A stretch of 64,000 nucleotides of DNA from Deltaproteobacteria bacterium (GCA_027493875.1 JAOSJX010000024.1:175506-239505), one strand, 5' to 3'. Counted from the first letter of the stretch, positions 20,189 to 30,621 are shown. Numbers and translations are program-made. Notes: a model not told the origin generated them from the letters alone.

Positions 20189-22309
20189 GACGGGATCGAC
20201 GAGGCGCGAGATGAGCGCGTTGGCCTCGGGGAAATACATCACCGCGTTGCCGGGCGCGATATCGAAATCCCGCGCGAGGAACCCGGTGATTTCGCCTGTC
20301 TCGCTCGTCACGCGCACGGCCTGATCGCGGCGCAGCCCGAGCCGCGCCATATCGCGGGCGCTCAACAGAATCACGTCGCGGCGTTCTTGCCCGCGGTAAA
20401 CATCCTCTTCTTCGTAAACGACGGTATTGAACTGCCCCTCGCTCCGCACACTCATCAAACGCAACTGTCCGTCCGCCGCGTTGCGTTTCGGAATCGCGTG
20501 CGCGTGCAGGCGCGCCTTGCCGGTCGGCGTCGAAAAACGCGGCGTGTGATAGACGCGTCCGGGAATCGTGAATTCCTTGCCGGTCCCATCAATGGTTTCC
20601 AGCGCTTCGAGGCCCGGCACGGTTTTCGCAATCCACGAGCGAATCGTTTTGTGATCGCGCAGCGCGCTCCACGGGAGCGGTCCGCCGTCGCCGAGAACGC
20701 GCGCCGCGAGATCCGCGACGATATCCACCTCGCTCCACGTTCCCGCATGCCGGCGCGGCCCGCCCTCCGACAAACGCACATAATTGAACATCGACTCCTG
20801 CGTCGTCGCTTGCGTTTCTTCGTCGCGCGCCGCGACAGAGAGGATGATCGTCTCCCGCCCCGTGCCGTGCGCGTGGCCCGTGTTGAGCGACGTATTCAAG
20901 TAAACGACAAGCCCTATTTTCGACAGCGCGCGCCGCGCGGATTCCGCGTCCGGATTCGAGCCGAATAAATTGCCGCCGAGGCACACGGCGACGTCCATCT
21001 CGCCGCGGTCCGCCGCCTCCATGCAGCCCATCGTGTCCAGGCCCTTCGACGCGGGGGCGCGCAAACCGCGCTGCTCCAATCGTTCGGCGACGGCGCGCTT
21101 GAGGGCCGGCGTGACGCCGACGGTTCCCACGCCCTGCACGTTGCTGTGCCCGCGGATCGGCAAAAGCCCCGCGCCTTCGCGCCCGACCATCCCGCGCATG
21201 AGCGCGAGGTTGGCAATCCATTGCACGTTCTGGACGCCGTGCGCGTGATGCGTGATGCCCATCGTCCAACCGAAAACGGTGCTCTTGGATGCGGCGATCA
21301 TGTCCGCCGCTTCCTCGATACGCGGGCGCCCGATGCCGCTTTCCGCGGCGATATCGTCCCAGGTTGTCCTCTCGATCAGCGGTTTGAGGTCGTCCCAGCC
21401 TTCCGCCGCGTTGCGCAAAAACTCTTCGTTGACCGCGCCGCGCTCGATCAGGCGTTTCGCGACGCCGGTCATGAACGCGATATCGCCGCCGATGTGGCCT
21501 TGCAAATACAGGTTGGCGATGGGGGAGCCGAACAACATGCTGCGCCAGTCGGAGGGTACGCGAAAATTAACGAGGCCCGGCTCGCGCATCGGGTTGACGA
21601 CGATCACGCGTCCGCCGCGCCGCCGCAATTTGGCGAGCACGCTCATGAGGCGGGGGTGATTCGACGCCGGATTACCGCCGATCAGCACGAAAAGATCCGC
21701 GGCTTCAACATCGGCCAGTTCCACCGTCGCGGTACCGCTGCCGAACGCGCCGGAGAGCCCCGCGCCGCTGGCCTGGTGGCAATAGTAAGAACAGTTGTTG
21801 ACGTTGTTCGTCCCAAACTGCCGCGCGAAAACCTGGAGCAGCCACGCCGCTTCGTTGGACGATCGCCCCGAGGCGTAGAAGAAAGACCGGCCGGGATCGG
21901 CGGCCCGCAACTTTTCGGCGAGGCGGCCGAGCGCGTCGTTCCACGAAACGCGGCGGTAGTTCGTGTCTCCGGGCGCGGCGAGGAGCGGAAAGCTCAGGCG
22001 GCCGGCTTGCTCCAGTTCGCGCGGCGTCATGCCGCGCATTTGCTCGATCGACACGCGCGCGAAGAAATCCTCGCCGAGCGCGCTTTGCATGTCCGCCGCC
22101 ATGGCTTGCAGCGATTTTTTGCAGACTTCGGGAAAGTGGCCGAGCTCGTTACGCATGCCGCCCGCCGTACCGCCCATGCCGAGCGCGCACGCCTTGCACG
22201 CGTTCTTTGAGCGCATCGCGCGCCAAAGCCGAACCGGCCCGACGCGTCGCGCCGTTTCCAGCGTATAAATGATGGAGGCGAATCCGCCCCCGTACCGCGC
22301 GGCCCGCAC
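20138..22309 (-). CDS. YdeP/FdhF-like molybdopterin oxidoreductase
   Basis: Molybdopterin-dependent oxidoreductase of the FdhF/YdeP family, 723 residues, frame intact. GTG 22309 is preceded by GAGGAGG. The N-terminus has KNACKACALGMGG and later CKKSLQAMAADMQ, so a few cysteines remain where formate dehydrogenases bind a 4Fe-4S cluster, in a spacing more like YdeP. Pterin-binding segments include LFVLIGGNPASNHPRLM, TMGITHHAHGVQN and MRGMVGREGAGLLPIRGHSNVQG. Substrate is unknown; YdeP relatives are linked to acid or redox stress. It is the last gene of the efflux operon direction, 82 bases after the DUF2892 gene. Confidence 0.85.
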   Translation of the reverse strand: MRAARYGGGFASIIYTLETARRVGPVRLWRAMRSKNACKACALGMGGTAGGMRNELGHFPEVCKKSLQAMAADMQSALGEDFFARVSIEQMRGMTPRELEQAGRLSFPLLAAPGDTNYRRVSWNDALGRLAEKLRAADPGRSFFYASGRSSNEAAWLLQVFARQFGTNNVNNCSYYCHQASGAGLSGAFGSGTATVELADVEAADLFVLIGGNPASNHPRLMSVLAKLRRRGGRVIVVNPMREPGLVNFRVPSDWRSMLFGSPIANLYLQGHIGGDIAFMTGVAKRLIERGAVNEEFLRNAAEGWDDLKPLIERTTWDDIAAESGIGRPRIEEAADMIAASKSTVFGWTMGITHHAHGVQNVQWIANLALMRGMVGREGAGLLPIRGHSNVQGVGTVGVTPALKRAVAERLEQRGLRAPASKGLDTMGCMEAADRGEMDVAVCLGGNLFGSNPDAESARRALSKIGLVVYLNTSLNTGHAHGTGRETIILSVAARDEETQATTQESMFNYVRLSEGGPRRHAGTWSEVDIVADLAARVLGDGGPLPWSALRDHKTIRSWIAKTVPGLEALETIDGTGKEFTIPGRVYHTPRFSTPTGKARLHAHAIPKRNAADGQLRLMSVRSEGQFNTVVYEEEDVYRGQERRDVILLSARDMARLGLRRDQAVRVTSETGEITGFLARDFDIAPGNAVMYFPEANALISRLVDPVSRTPAFKSTLVTVAPV

Positions 22310-22391
22310 GTGCCCTCCTCGATTGAACGCCCAAGCATAGGAAAGCCGGGCGCCGGGCCGCTATGCGTTAGATCACGATGGGCCGGTTTTG

Positions 22392-22601
22392 TTATCCCAC
22401 CGCATGTTCGTTGGAGTCCGGCACACCGAGCTTTCGCAGCAGCGTTATCATCGGGCAGGATTTCGTAAACGCGGATTGCGCGAGATTGAGGCCGACGAAA
22501 GCGGTGAACGCGAAGGCCCAAGGCGTCACGAAAACGCCGACCAGCACGCTTGCCACGATAAAGAGCCCGGCGATGAGACGGATATAATCGTTGACGGTCA
22601 T
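22392..22601 (-). CDS. DUF2892 (YgaP-type) small membrane protein
   Basis: Sixty-nine residues with two membrane helices (YIRLIAGLFIVASVLVGVFV and FAFTAFVGLNLAQSAFT) and the conserved Cys of the family in KSCPMITLLRKLG. DUF2892 proteins often stand alone or fused to rhodanese domains and are linked to sulfur or redox handling. It lies in the same direction as the RND efflux genes, 29 bases after the PII-like gene. Confidence 0.85.
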   Translation of the reverse strand: MTVNDYIRLIAGLFIVASVLVGVFVTPWAFAFTAFVGLNLAQSAFTKSCPMITLLRKLGVPDSNEHAVG

Positions 22602-22630
22602 TTTAGTTCCTTTCGTTTTTTTATGGCCGA

Positions 22631-22923
22631 TCAGAGAAACTCTTCCACGTGCAGGACGGCGACGTGGAGGGATTTGTGCTGCGCGTTAAGTTCATCGGAC
22701 AGGCTTCGCAGATCGCTTTTCAACGATTCCACGCGGTCCGCCGGCACGATGGTGAAGATGATGGAGCTGGCGCCGGGGTGGAGGCGCGAACCGAGCTTTT
22801 ACCGTGCTCGCCCTCGCCGTAGGCCACCGGCAGTTCGGTGTAGCCTTTGGCGTCATGCTGTTCGAGGAAACTCTCGACCCGGCCGCGCAGGGCGTCTTCG
22901 ACGATGATCATGAACATTTTCAC
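22631..22923 (-). CDS. PII-like (DUF3240-type) small protein, one frameshift
   Basis: Small ferredoxin-fold protein of the PII/CutA-like group often found beside RND metal or drug pumps. GTG 22923 overlaps the stop of the pump gene (GTGA). The sequence MFMIIVEDALRGRVESFL leads to YTELPVAYGEGEHG. Then a one-base loss in an A-run near 22800 shifts the frame. The repaired continuation reads LGSRLHPGASSIIFTIVPAD and ends HVEEFL at a TGA. About 97 residues. It is likely a trimeric sensor or modulator for the pump, by analogy. Confidence 0.75.
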
Positions 22924-25900
22924 GACGTCGCCTCCGTGGTTGGGGACCGGCGCTCGAGCCGTTCCTGATAGACGTAGTAAAGCAGCGGGATCACGACGAG
23001 CGTCAGCGCGGTCGAGACGCCGACGCCGAACACGAGGCTTGTGGCGAGCCCGCCGAAGATGGGATCGGTGAACATCACGACGCCGCCGATCGCCGTGGAC
23101 ACGGCCGTGAGCAGGATCGCCTTGAAACGGATCGCGCCGGCGAGCAGGACGGCGTCCTTGAGCGGCGATCCGGCCTCGCGTTCCTGCTCGACGAAATCGA
23201 CGAGCAGGATCGAATTGCGCACGACGATGCCGGCGAGCGCGATGAAGCCGATCATCGACGTGGCCGTGAAGAAATTGCCCGTAAGCCAGTGGCCGGGCAC
23301 GATGCCGATCAGCGCCAGCGGAATCGGCGCCATGATGATGAGCGGCGTCAGGAAGCTTCGGAACCATCCCACGACGAGGCTGTAAATGAGGATCATGACC
23401 ACGCCGAAGGCGATGCCCATGTCGCGGAACACCTCGTAGGTGATCTGCCATTCGCCGTCCCACTTGATGGAGTAGGACGCTTCGGACTCGGGCATGCCGG
23501 AGTAGAGCAGCGCGGGCGACGCGCCGTCGCCCGAGGCGAGCGCGGCGACGCGTTTCTTGGTGTCGAGGATGCCGTACACGGGGGCTTTCGTCCGCGCCGG
23601 CGACTTCGGCGTTGACGTAGACGACGCGGCGCAGATCCTTGTGGTAGATGAAGCGGTCCTGTCCGCCGAGTTCGCGCCGCGCGAGTTCGCCGATCGGCAC
23701 GAGGCGGCCGTCCGCGCCGTGCACCTTGACGTCGGCCAGCTCCTCGACCGACGAACGCCGCGAACGGGGCACTTTCACCATCAGTTCCACCGGCTCGCGC
23801 GTGCGCGGCGTGTGCAGGAGTCCCGCCGGCCGGCCGGACAGCGCCAAGCCGACCGTGTTCGTGATCTGCTCGGTGGTGACGCCGGAGAGCGCCGCCTTGT
23901 CCTTGTCGACGACGAAACGCCATTCCGGCTGCGGCGCCTCGACGTACCAGTCCACGTCGACGACGCCTTCCGTGGATTCGAAGATCTCCTTGACGCCCTC
24001 GGCCAGCTTGTATTGGCCGTCCAGGCTCGGGCCGTAGATCTCCGCGACGAGCGTCGCCAGCACCGGCGGGCCCGGGGGCACTTCCGCGATCGTGGCGAGC
24101 GCGCCGTGCCGCGCGGCGATTTCCTGAATCGCGGGACGCAGCCGCCGCGCGATGTCGTGCGACTGCTCCGCGCGCTCGTGTTTGCCGATGAGATTGACTT
24201 GGATGTCCGCCTGATGCGGCAGCGCGCGCAGGAAATAGTGGCGCACGAGGCCGTTGAAGTTCATCGGCGCGGCGGTGCCGATGTAGAGCTGCATATCCTT
24301 GACGACCGGCTCGTCGGCGAGACGCGCGGCGATTTCGCGCGTCACGGCCGCCGCGGCTTCCAGCGTGGTGCCTTCGTCCAGGTCGACGACGATCTGAAAT
24401 TCGGTCTTGTTGTCGTGGGGCAGCATTTTGACTTTGGCCAGCCGGAAGTAGAACAGCGTGACCGACGCCAACATCGCGATCACCACCGCGGCGAGAAACG
24501 CGTTGCGGCGGCGCGGTTTTTCGACGAGCGGCAGCATCACTGTGCGGTAGAACCGCGCGACGGCTCCGCCGCGCGCGACTTCTTCCTCGTCGTGTTCCTT
24601 GAATTTCACGCCGAGCCGCGTCGCGAGGCGGATCAGATTATTCGCGAGCCACGGCGTGATAACGAACGCCACCGCGAGCGAAAAAGCCATCGCGGCCGAG
24701 GCGTTGACGGGGATCGGGCTCATGTACGGCCCCATCATGCCGGAAACGAACGCCATCGGCAGAAGCGCGGAGATGACGGCGATGGTCGCGAGGATCGTCG
24801 GATTGCCGACTTCATCCACCGCATACGGCGTCATCACCGCCGGCGGCGCCCACCTCATGCGGAAGTGGCGGTTGATATTTTCGACGACGACGATGGCGTC
24901 GTCCACGAGAATGCCGATGGAGAAGATCAGCGCGAACAGCGTAATGCGGTTGAGCGTGTAGTCGAAGAAGTAGGTCGTGAACAGCGTAAGCGACAGCGTG
25001 ACCGGCACCGCCACCGCCACGACGGCGGCCTCGCGGATTCCAAGGAACAACCCCATGAGAATAATCACGGCGATCGTCGCTTCGAGCATGTGGCGCAGCA
25101 ACTCGTCCGACTTATCCTTGGCGGTCACTCCGTAGTCGCGGACCACGGTGTAGTCGATGTCCGAGACGATCACGCGGCCCTCGAGGCCGCGCAGCGCGCG
25201 TTTGAGGTTGTCCGTCAACCACGTGGCGTTGGCGCCGCGCCGCTTGGCGACGGCGATGGTCACGGCGGATTCCTCATTGAACGGCGGATCGCCCGCGGCC
25301 ATCGGATGCGCGCGCCCGCCGGGGCCTTCAACGTGAAAAACGTAGTCGCGCGGCTCTTCCGGACCGTCGGCGACGGCGGCGATGTCCGCGAGGTAAACCG
25401 GCCGTCCGCCGTGCACGGCGATCACGGTCCGTCCGAGTTCGCCGGCGTTGCGGAAAAAATCGCCGACCTCCACGAGAAAGGCCGTGTCGGCGCGGTCGAA
25501 GGATCCCGCAGGAAGATTCGCGTTGTCTTGGGCGATGGCCCCGTAAACCTGAAGCGGCGAGAGGCCGACGCCCGCGAGCCGCGCCGGGTCCAGTTCAATG
25601 CGTACCTGCCGGCGCTGCCCGCCGATGATCGTCGTTTCGGAAATGTCCGGGATTTTTTCAGCTCGCCGGCCACTTCGCCCGCCACCTGGCGCAACATGAA
25701 GTGATCGTAGCGGCGCGTGTGCAGCGTGACCGCCATGATCGGCACGTCGTCGATGCCGCGGAGTTTGATCAGCGGCGGGGACACGCCGATCGGAATGCGG
25801 TCCAGGTTCCCGTGCATCTTGTTGTAGACTTTGACAAGGCTTTCCTCTTCCGGCTCGCCCACGTCGAAACGCACGATCGCCATCGCGCCGCCCGGCTGAG

Positions 25901-26208
25901 AGATCGTGTAGATGTGCTCGACGCCTTTGATCTCCCAGAGGAGTTTTTCCATCGGCGTGGCGATGAGCTGCTCGATCTCCGCCGCGCTGCCGCCCGGATA
26001 CGGCACAAAAATGTCGACCATCGGAACGATGATCTGCGGCTCTTCCTCGGACGGCGTCATCGTCACAGCCATGGCGCCGAGGAACAGCGCGAACAAAACG
26101 ATCAGCGGCGTGAGTTTCGAGTCGAGAAAAAGCGGCGGTGATGCGCCCGGAGATTCCGAGTTTGCGCCGTTCGTATTTGTGGCGGAGCATTTCCCGTTCG
26201 GACGTCAT
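22920..26208 (-). CDS. RND efflux transporter (AcrB/MdtC/CusA superfamily), three frameshifts
   Basis: Inner-membrane proton-driven efflux pump. ATG 26208 starts four bases before the upstream gene's end is left behind. Breaks are near 26125 (A5 on the plus strand), 25660 (T6) and 23580 (G5). The joined reading has the first helix and periplasmic lead (PLIVLFALFLGAMAVTMTPSEE, then PGGSAAEIEQLIATPMEKLL), the helix IFSIGILVDDAIVVVENI with the proton-relay Asp pair, GMPESEASYSIKWDGEWQI, and the C-terminal helix set (TSMIGFIALAGIVVRNSILL, LVVIPLLYYVYQERL). About 1,090 residues, normal. The substrate is not decidable from the sequence; the Met-rich metal relay typical of CusA was not identified. 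Confidence 0.88.
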
Positions 26209-26211
26209 GGG

Positions 26212-27291
26212 CTACTCCGTCACGCGCGCCGGCTGGCCGTCGATGAGAGACGAGATGTCGGACACCACCAGCCGCGCGCCGTCGCGAAGCCCCGCGAGGA
26301 TTTCGACGTCGCCGCCCATGGTCCGCCCTTCGCGCACGAGGCGCAGGCGCACGGTGTCCGCTTCGTCCACGACAAACACGGCGGAAAGCTGTCCGTGACG
26401 GACAATCCGGTCCTCCGGCACGGTGAGGGAAACGGTGCCTTCGCCGGAGCGCGGAAAACGCGCACGGCCGAAGGTTCCGGAGCGGAGATCGGCACCGCCG
26501 TCCAGGCGGATGCGGACGATGGTGGTGTGCGTGCCGGTGTCGGAGGCGGGCACGATTTCGGAGACCGCGCCGCGCACGCCGGTGCGCTCGTCGCGGGAGA
26601 CGTCGAGCGAAACGTCGACCTCCTGCCCGACGGCCAGCGCGCCGACGTCGCGTTCGTCGACGGTTGTTTCGAATTCGAGCTCGGACGCGCCCTCGATTTT
26701 GAGAAGCGGCCGGCCGGGCGAAACCATCTCGCCCTGCTCGATCATGGTATCGACCACCTGGCCGTCGAACGGGGCGGTGACGCGCGCTTCCGCCGCCAGG
26801 CTGCCCGCCGTGGCGACCGCGCCGCGAGCCGTTTTCACCGCGCCTCGGGCGGATTCGTATTCGAAGCGCGCTTTGTCGAATTCCGCCGGGCTGGCCGAGC
26901 CCTTCTTGCGCAGCTCGTCGAAGCGTTTGAAATTCGTTTCGGCGATCGACAGCGCGGCCTCGGCCTGCGCGAGCGCGCCGCGGGCCTGCTCGACGCCGCC
27001 GAGCACGTCGCGGTCGTCGATGCGCATGAGCAACTGGCCTTTTTTCACGGCGTCGCCGGCTTTCACGCGCACTTCGTTGACCATGCCCATCACCTTGCCG
27101 GCGAGCACCGATTCGCGGACGTCCTTGACGCGTCCGACGGTCGTGAATGTCGCGCCCTCGCCGTCCGCGGAAAGGACCTTCACGCGGACGTCGGCGACCG
27201 GCTTCGCGGCGGACGTCGCCGGCGGCTCATCGGATGAGCAGGCCGTCGCGGCGAGCAACAGCGTGAAAACGAGAACAACCCCCATACGCAT
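26212..27291 (-). CDS. RND periplasmic adaptor (membrane-fusion) lipoprotein
   Basis: Links the RND pump to the TolC channel. ATG 27291 with AAGGAG six bases upstream. The signal ends LLLAATACSSD, a lipobox. Then a barrel-sandwich lipoyl half (LAGKVMGMVNEVRVKAGDAVKKGQLL), a helical hairpin (about residues 95-165) and the second lipoyl half (APFDGQVVDTMIEQGEMVSPG), followed by beta-barrel and membrane-proximal domains. 359 residues, intact. Four bases separate its stop from the pump start. Confidence 0.9.
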   Translation of the reverse strand: MRMGVVLVFTLLLAATACSSDEPPATSAAKPVADVRVKVLSADGEGATFTTVGRVKDVRESVLAGKVMGMVNEVRVKAGDAVKKGQLLMRIDDRDVLGGVEQARGALAQAEAALSIAETNFKRFDELRKKGSASPAEFDKARFEYESARGAVKTARGAVATAGSLAAEARVTAPFDGQVVDTMIEQGEMVSPGRPLLKIEGASELEFETTVDERDVGALAVGQEVDVSLDVSRDERTGVRGAVSEIVPASDTGTHTTIVRIRLDGGADLRSGTFGRARFPRSGEGTVSLTVPEDRIVRHGQLSAVFVVDEADTVRLRLVREGRTMGGDVEILAGLRDGARLVVSDISSLIDGQPARVTE

Positions 27292-27306
27292 CAGGCACTC
27301 CTTCTA

Positions 27307-28665
27307 TTATCGGCCGCCGTCCGGCGGACACGCTGTCCGCCCGGTGGCATGCAGCAGCGCGCGCCGGGCGAGGATGACGTCGTAACCGGCGTTCAGTTCG
27401 TCGGTGCGGGCTTCGGTGAAAGCGGTTTGCGCGTCGAGCAGTTCCGCGATTTTGATGAGGCCCTGCTCGTGGCGGTTTTCCATGATTCCGAGATGCCGCC
27501 GCGATTGACGGACCGCCGTCGCCGCCGTGGCGAGTTTCTTTTCCGCGGCGTCCAGCGCGTAGGCGAATCGGCGAACCTCGAGGGCGGCGCCTTCGCGCAT
27601 CTGCCGCGCGCGGACCTCGGCGATCTTCGCCTGCTTGGCGGCACGGGCGGTGCGCGAGGCGTCCCGGAATCCGGAAAACAACTCCCCACCGCGCCGCGAC
27701 AAAAACGGACCAGTCCTCGGCCTGATCGCCGAAAAAATCGTCCTCGTCGTGAAAATTGACCTCGCCCTGAAGCCCGACCGTCGGCAAAAGCCCGACGCCG
27801 CGCCGAAGCGTTCGGCCCGCGCCGCTTTGACGCGCTGGTCCATCGCCGCGAGATCGGGACGGTTCGCCCAAGCGGCTTGAACGAGCGACGCGTTGTCGCC
27901 GAACGAGCACGTTTCCGCGTCCGGCTCCGCCAGCGTCCATTCGCGCGCCTGATCCTCGCTCGTGAGAAAATTCAAGTGCGCGAGCGCGAGACGGCGGTTG
28001 TTCGCCGATTCGGTCAGCGCGACGCGCGCCTTGGCGAGATACACTTCGGCCTGAAGCACTTCCGATTCGAGGACGAGCCCGGCGTCGTAAGCGTCGCGGG
28101 CCGTGCGGAGGTGCTGCTCCATCGTCGCGGCGACTTGCGTGGACAGCGCGATGAACTTCTCGGCGCGCAGCGCGGCGTAGTACGCGGTCTCGACGTCGTG
28201 CGCGACGTTGAGCGCCGTCTGCTCCAGGTCGCGCCCGGCCGCCTTTTTCATTTTGGCCGCCTGATAAAGCCCGGCGGAAATTTTGCCGCCCGCGAAAATC
28301 GGTTGCTCGGCGGACAGGCGGGTGATGTGGTCCTCGGCGATGTCCGGATCGTTGGGATCGGACGTTTGAAAATCCATCAGCGAAAAGGTGCCCTGATTCA
28401 GATCGGTGCCGAACGCCGTGACCGGATTATTCGAACGCAGGTAGATTTCCTCGATGCGTCCGGTGGGCAGCAGATGTCCGGCGGCCTCGGTGACGCCGAA
28501 GCGGGCGGCGTCGTTTTGCAGCCGCGCGGCGGTCAGGTCGTGATGTGACGCGGCGGCTTTCGCCTCGGCCTCGGCCAACGTAAGGAGTTCCGCGCTTGCG
28601 GCCGCGGGCAACGCGGCCAGAAAAAGCGCCGCGGCGCCGATCGCCTTCCATCGAAATTGAAACAT
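27307..28665 (-). CDS. TolC-type outer-membrane efflux channel, paired frameshifts
   Basis: ATG 28665 gives a clear signal peptide (AIGAAALFLAALPAAASA). The rest is the alternating helix/strand pattern of TolC with two similar halves (TLAEAEAKAAASHHDLTAAR; LVQAAWANRPDLAAMDQR). Between about 27800 and 27690 the assembled frame gives non-family sequence; another frame there reads GVGLLPTVGLQGEVNFHDED, the expected strands. The two errors cancel. It is the first gene of the efflux operon, and a sigma-54-like promoter lies 38-53 bases upstream. Confidence 0.87.
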   Translation of the reverse strand: MFQFRWKAIGAAALFLAALPAAASAELLTLAEAEAKAAASHHDLTAARLQNDAARFGVTEAAGHLLPTGRIEEIYLRSNNPVTAFGTDLNQGTFSLMDFQTSDPNDPDIAEDHITRLSAEQPIFAGGKISAGLYQAAKMKKAAGRDLEQTALNVAHDVETAYYAALRAEKFIALSTQVAATMEQHLRTARDAYDAGLVLESEVLQAEVYLAKARVALTESANNRRLALAHLNFLTSEDQAREWTLAEPDAETCSFGDNASLVQAAWANRPDLAAMDQRVKAARAERFGAASGFCRRSGFRARSIFTTRTIFSAIRPRTGPFLSRRGGELFSGFRDASRTARAAKQAKIAEVRARQMREGAALEVRRFAYALDAAEKKLATAATAVRQSRRHLGIMENRHEQGLIKIAELLDAQTAFTEARTDELNAGYDVILARRALLHATGRTACPPDGGR

Positions 28666-28702
28666 GATGCCCTCGCCCTTTTGCGTCATGGGCGGGACAT
28701 AT

Positions 28703-28718
28703 CTCAAGGATCGTGCCG
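28703..28718 (-). promoter_or_regulatory. Candidate sigma-54 (-24/-12) promoter of the efflux operon
   Basis: On the minus strand CGGCACGATCCTTGAG matches TGGCACG-N4-TTGCA at most positions, with the invariant GG in place and GA instead of GC at -12 after the correct ten-base spacing. Predicted transcription begins near 28692, leaving a leader of about 27 bases before tolC. The sigma-54 activator gene directly upstream strengthens the call. Confidence 0.55.
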
Positions 28719-28794
28719 TGTGATCGTTCCCAAATAAATCAAGTATTATTAATTAGTTAGATGATTCGCCGAACTGATGCGCAAGAATTTACGA

Positions 28795-28849
28795 TGAAAC
28801 ATGAAACAAAAAGTTAAACAAATCGTTTCACTTATGTTTCAAATGAAAC
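28795..28849. promoter_or_regulatory. Cluster of GTTTCA/TGAAAC half-sites, likely enhancer for the sigma-54 activator
   Basis: Five half-sites lie in 55 bases: TGAAAC at 28795 and 28802, GTTTCA at 28825 and 28836, TGAAAC at 28844. The last two form a perfect palindrome, GTTTCA-AA-TGAAAC (28836-28849). They start two bases beyond the stop codon of the activator gene and lie about 100-150 bases upstream of the predicted sigma-54 start, the usual enhancer distance. The DNA between them and the promoter is AT-rich, which would favour looping. Confidence 0.6.
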
Positions 28850-28850
28850 G

Positions 28851-30240
28851 CTAATCCATTCCGAGTTCTTTCATGCGGCGCCAGAGGGTCGTTCGGGAAA
28901 CGCCGAGTTCCTTGGCGGCGGCGGCGCGTCGAAAATGATGGCGCGCGAGGACTTCGCGAAGACGTTCCTTCTCCGAATCGCCGTCCGTTTCGGACGGCCG
29001 CGACGCCGGCCGCGCGGCTTCCTCGATGGCGCGCAGCGTTCGCATCGCGGCGAACTCCGAGTTGAGAAACGACGGCGGCAGATCGACCGGGCGGATCACG
29101 TCGCCCGGCGTCACGGCCAGCGCGTATTCCACGACGTTGATCAGCTCGCGCACGTTGCCCGGCCACGGGTGATTGATGAGCAGCTTCATCGCCTCTTCGC
29201 TGAATTGTTTGTCCGGCTTGCCCGCGCGGAGAAGAAACAGGCGCCGGTAATGTTCGACGAGAATCTCGACGTCCTCGCGCCGCGCCCTCAGCGGCGGAAG
29301 CTGCACGGGCACGACGTTGATCCGGAAGTAGAGGTCGTTCCAGGAACCGCCCCTGCGCCACGGCCTGCCGGAGATCGGCGTGCGTCGCGGCGATGATGCG
29401 CGCGTCCATCTTCAGCGTTTTGACGCCGCCGACGCGCTCGAAGGTGCGCTCCTGCAACACGCGCAGGAGTTTCACCTGAAGCGCCGGCGGCATGTCGCCG
29501 ATCTCGTCAAGAAACAGGGTGCCGCCTTTCGCGGATTCCAATCGGCCGGGTTTTTGCCGCACCGCGCCGGTAAACGCGCCTTTTTCATGGCCGAAGATTT
29601 CCGAGTCGAGCAGCTCCGGCGACAGCGCGCCGCAGTTGACGGCATGGAACGGGCCGTCGCGCCGGGGCGAGAGTTCGTGGAGCGCGCGGGCGACGAGTTC
29701 CTTTCCCGTGCCCGATTCGCCGGTGACGAGCACGCTGACGTCGGTGTCGGCCACGCTGCGGATGAGGTCGAAGACGCGGGCCATCGCGGGCGACCGCGAA
29801 AGAATATCGCCGAAGCGGTAGCGCTGCGTCGCCTCGACTTCGAGCCGTTCGAGGACCGACAGATCGCGGATGGTGCCCATCATCAGCGGCCGTCCGGCGA
29901 CTTCCGCGGGAATCCGCGTGAGACGCATCTCGACCGGCACCGCCGTGCCGTCCGGGTGGCGCACCGCGGTGCGCCGGCCCGTGTGATCCACGTCGCGCTC
30001 GCGCAACTCCTGAAACACGCAGTAGGCCTCGTCGGTCGCGCCGCCGAACACGTGGCTGCAATGCGTGCCCAGAACGCTCTTGCGGTCTTTGCCCGTGAGC
30101 CGCTCCGCGGCCGCGTTGCAAAAGACGATATTTTGCGCCTCGTCGACGATGAAAATCGCGTCTTCCAAACGGTCCAGCGTGAAACGGAGCAGGGCGGGAA
30201 ACTCGTTGGGCACGGCTAAATCCTTCATCCCGCCCGCCAC
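28851..30240 (-). CDS. PAS-type sigma-54-dependent activator, one frameshift
   Basis: Enhancer-binding ATPase that opens sigma-54 promoters. An N-terminal PAS domain ([26 protein letters not shown]) contains several Cys and His (THCSHVFGG) but no receiver domain, so it probably senses a ligand or redox state directly. The AAA+ domain has Walker A GESGTGKE, the sigma-54 contact loop GAFTGA, and Walker [13 protein letters not shown]. The frame shifts near 29345, just before NDLYFRINV. The C-terminal half continues with [10 protein letters not shown] and a Fis-type helix-turn-helix ([20 protein letters not shown]). The start could be GTG 30240 or ATG 30228. The binding-site cluster at its 3' end suggests it controls the efflux operon. 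Confidence 0.9.
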
Positions 30241-30274
30241 TGTAGCGCGATCGAAGCCGGGCGCAAGCCGCGCG

Positions 30275-30621
30275 TCAAGAAACGTCGGCGGGGCGGCCGA
30301 AAAGAAGATAGAGGGAAAGCCCGAGGGCGAGAAATTGGAAGACGCCGAGGACGACCTGAAACGTGTCGATCGAGGCGCCCGGGGCGAGGGTGACGGCGGT
30401 GACGCCGCCGAGCGGGCCGAGAACGGCGATCCACAACCCCGCCTTGCGCTGCATGAACGTGAGCGCGGCGGCCGTGCCGTAGAGGAGCACGGCGAAACCG
30501 GCGACCGCGTGGCGCGCGCCGATCCCGCTCATCCCGAGGACGACGAGCCGGAGCGCGTGCCCGCCGACGCCCGCGCCGACGAGCAAGCCCGTCGTCATTC
30601 CCCAGAGCCGTTCGCGCGTGT
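30275..30621 (-). CDS. Small four-helix membrane protein, unknown
   Basis: ATG 30621 opens about 115 residues with four predicted helices (for example [60 protein letters not shown]). No signature motif is recognised. It is divergent from the lipoprotein gene, with only 33 bases between start codons, so promoters must overlap the genes. It lies 34 bases upstream of the sigma-54 activator in the same direction. Confidence 0.6.

Noticed and set aside
23557..25704. 715-residue plus-strand ORF across the RND pump
   Set aside because: Asp/Arg/His-rich shadow of a well-supported transporter on the other strand.
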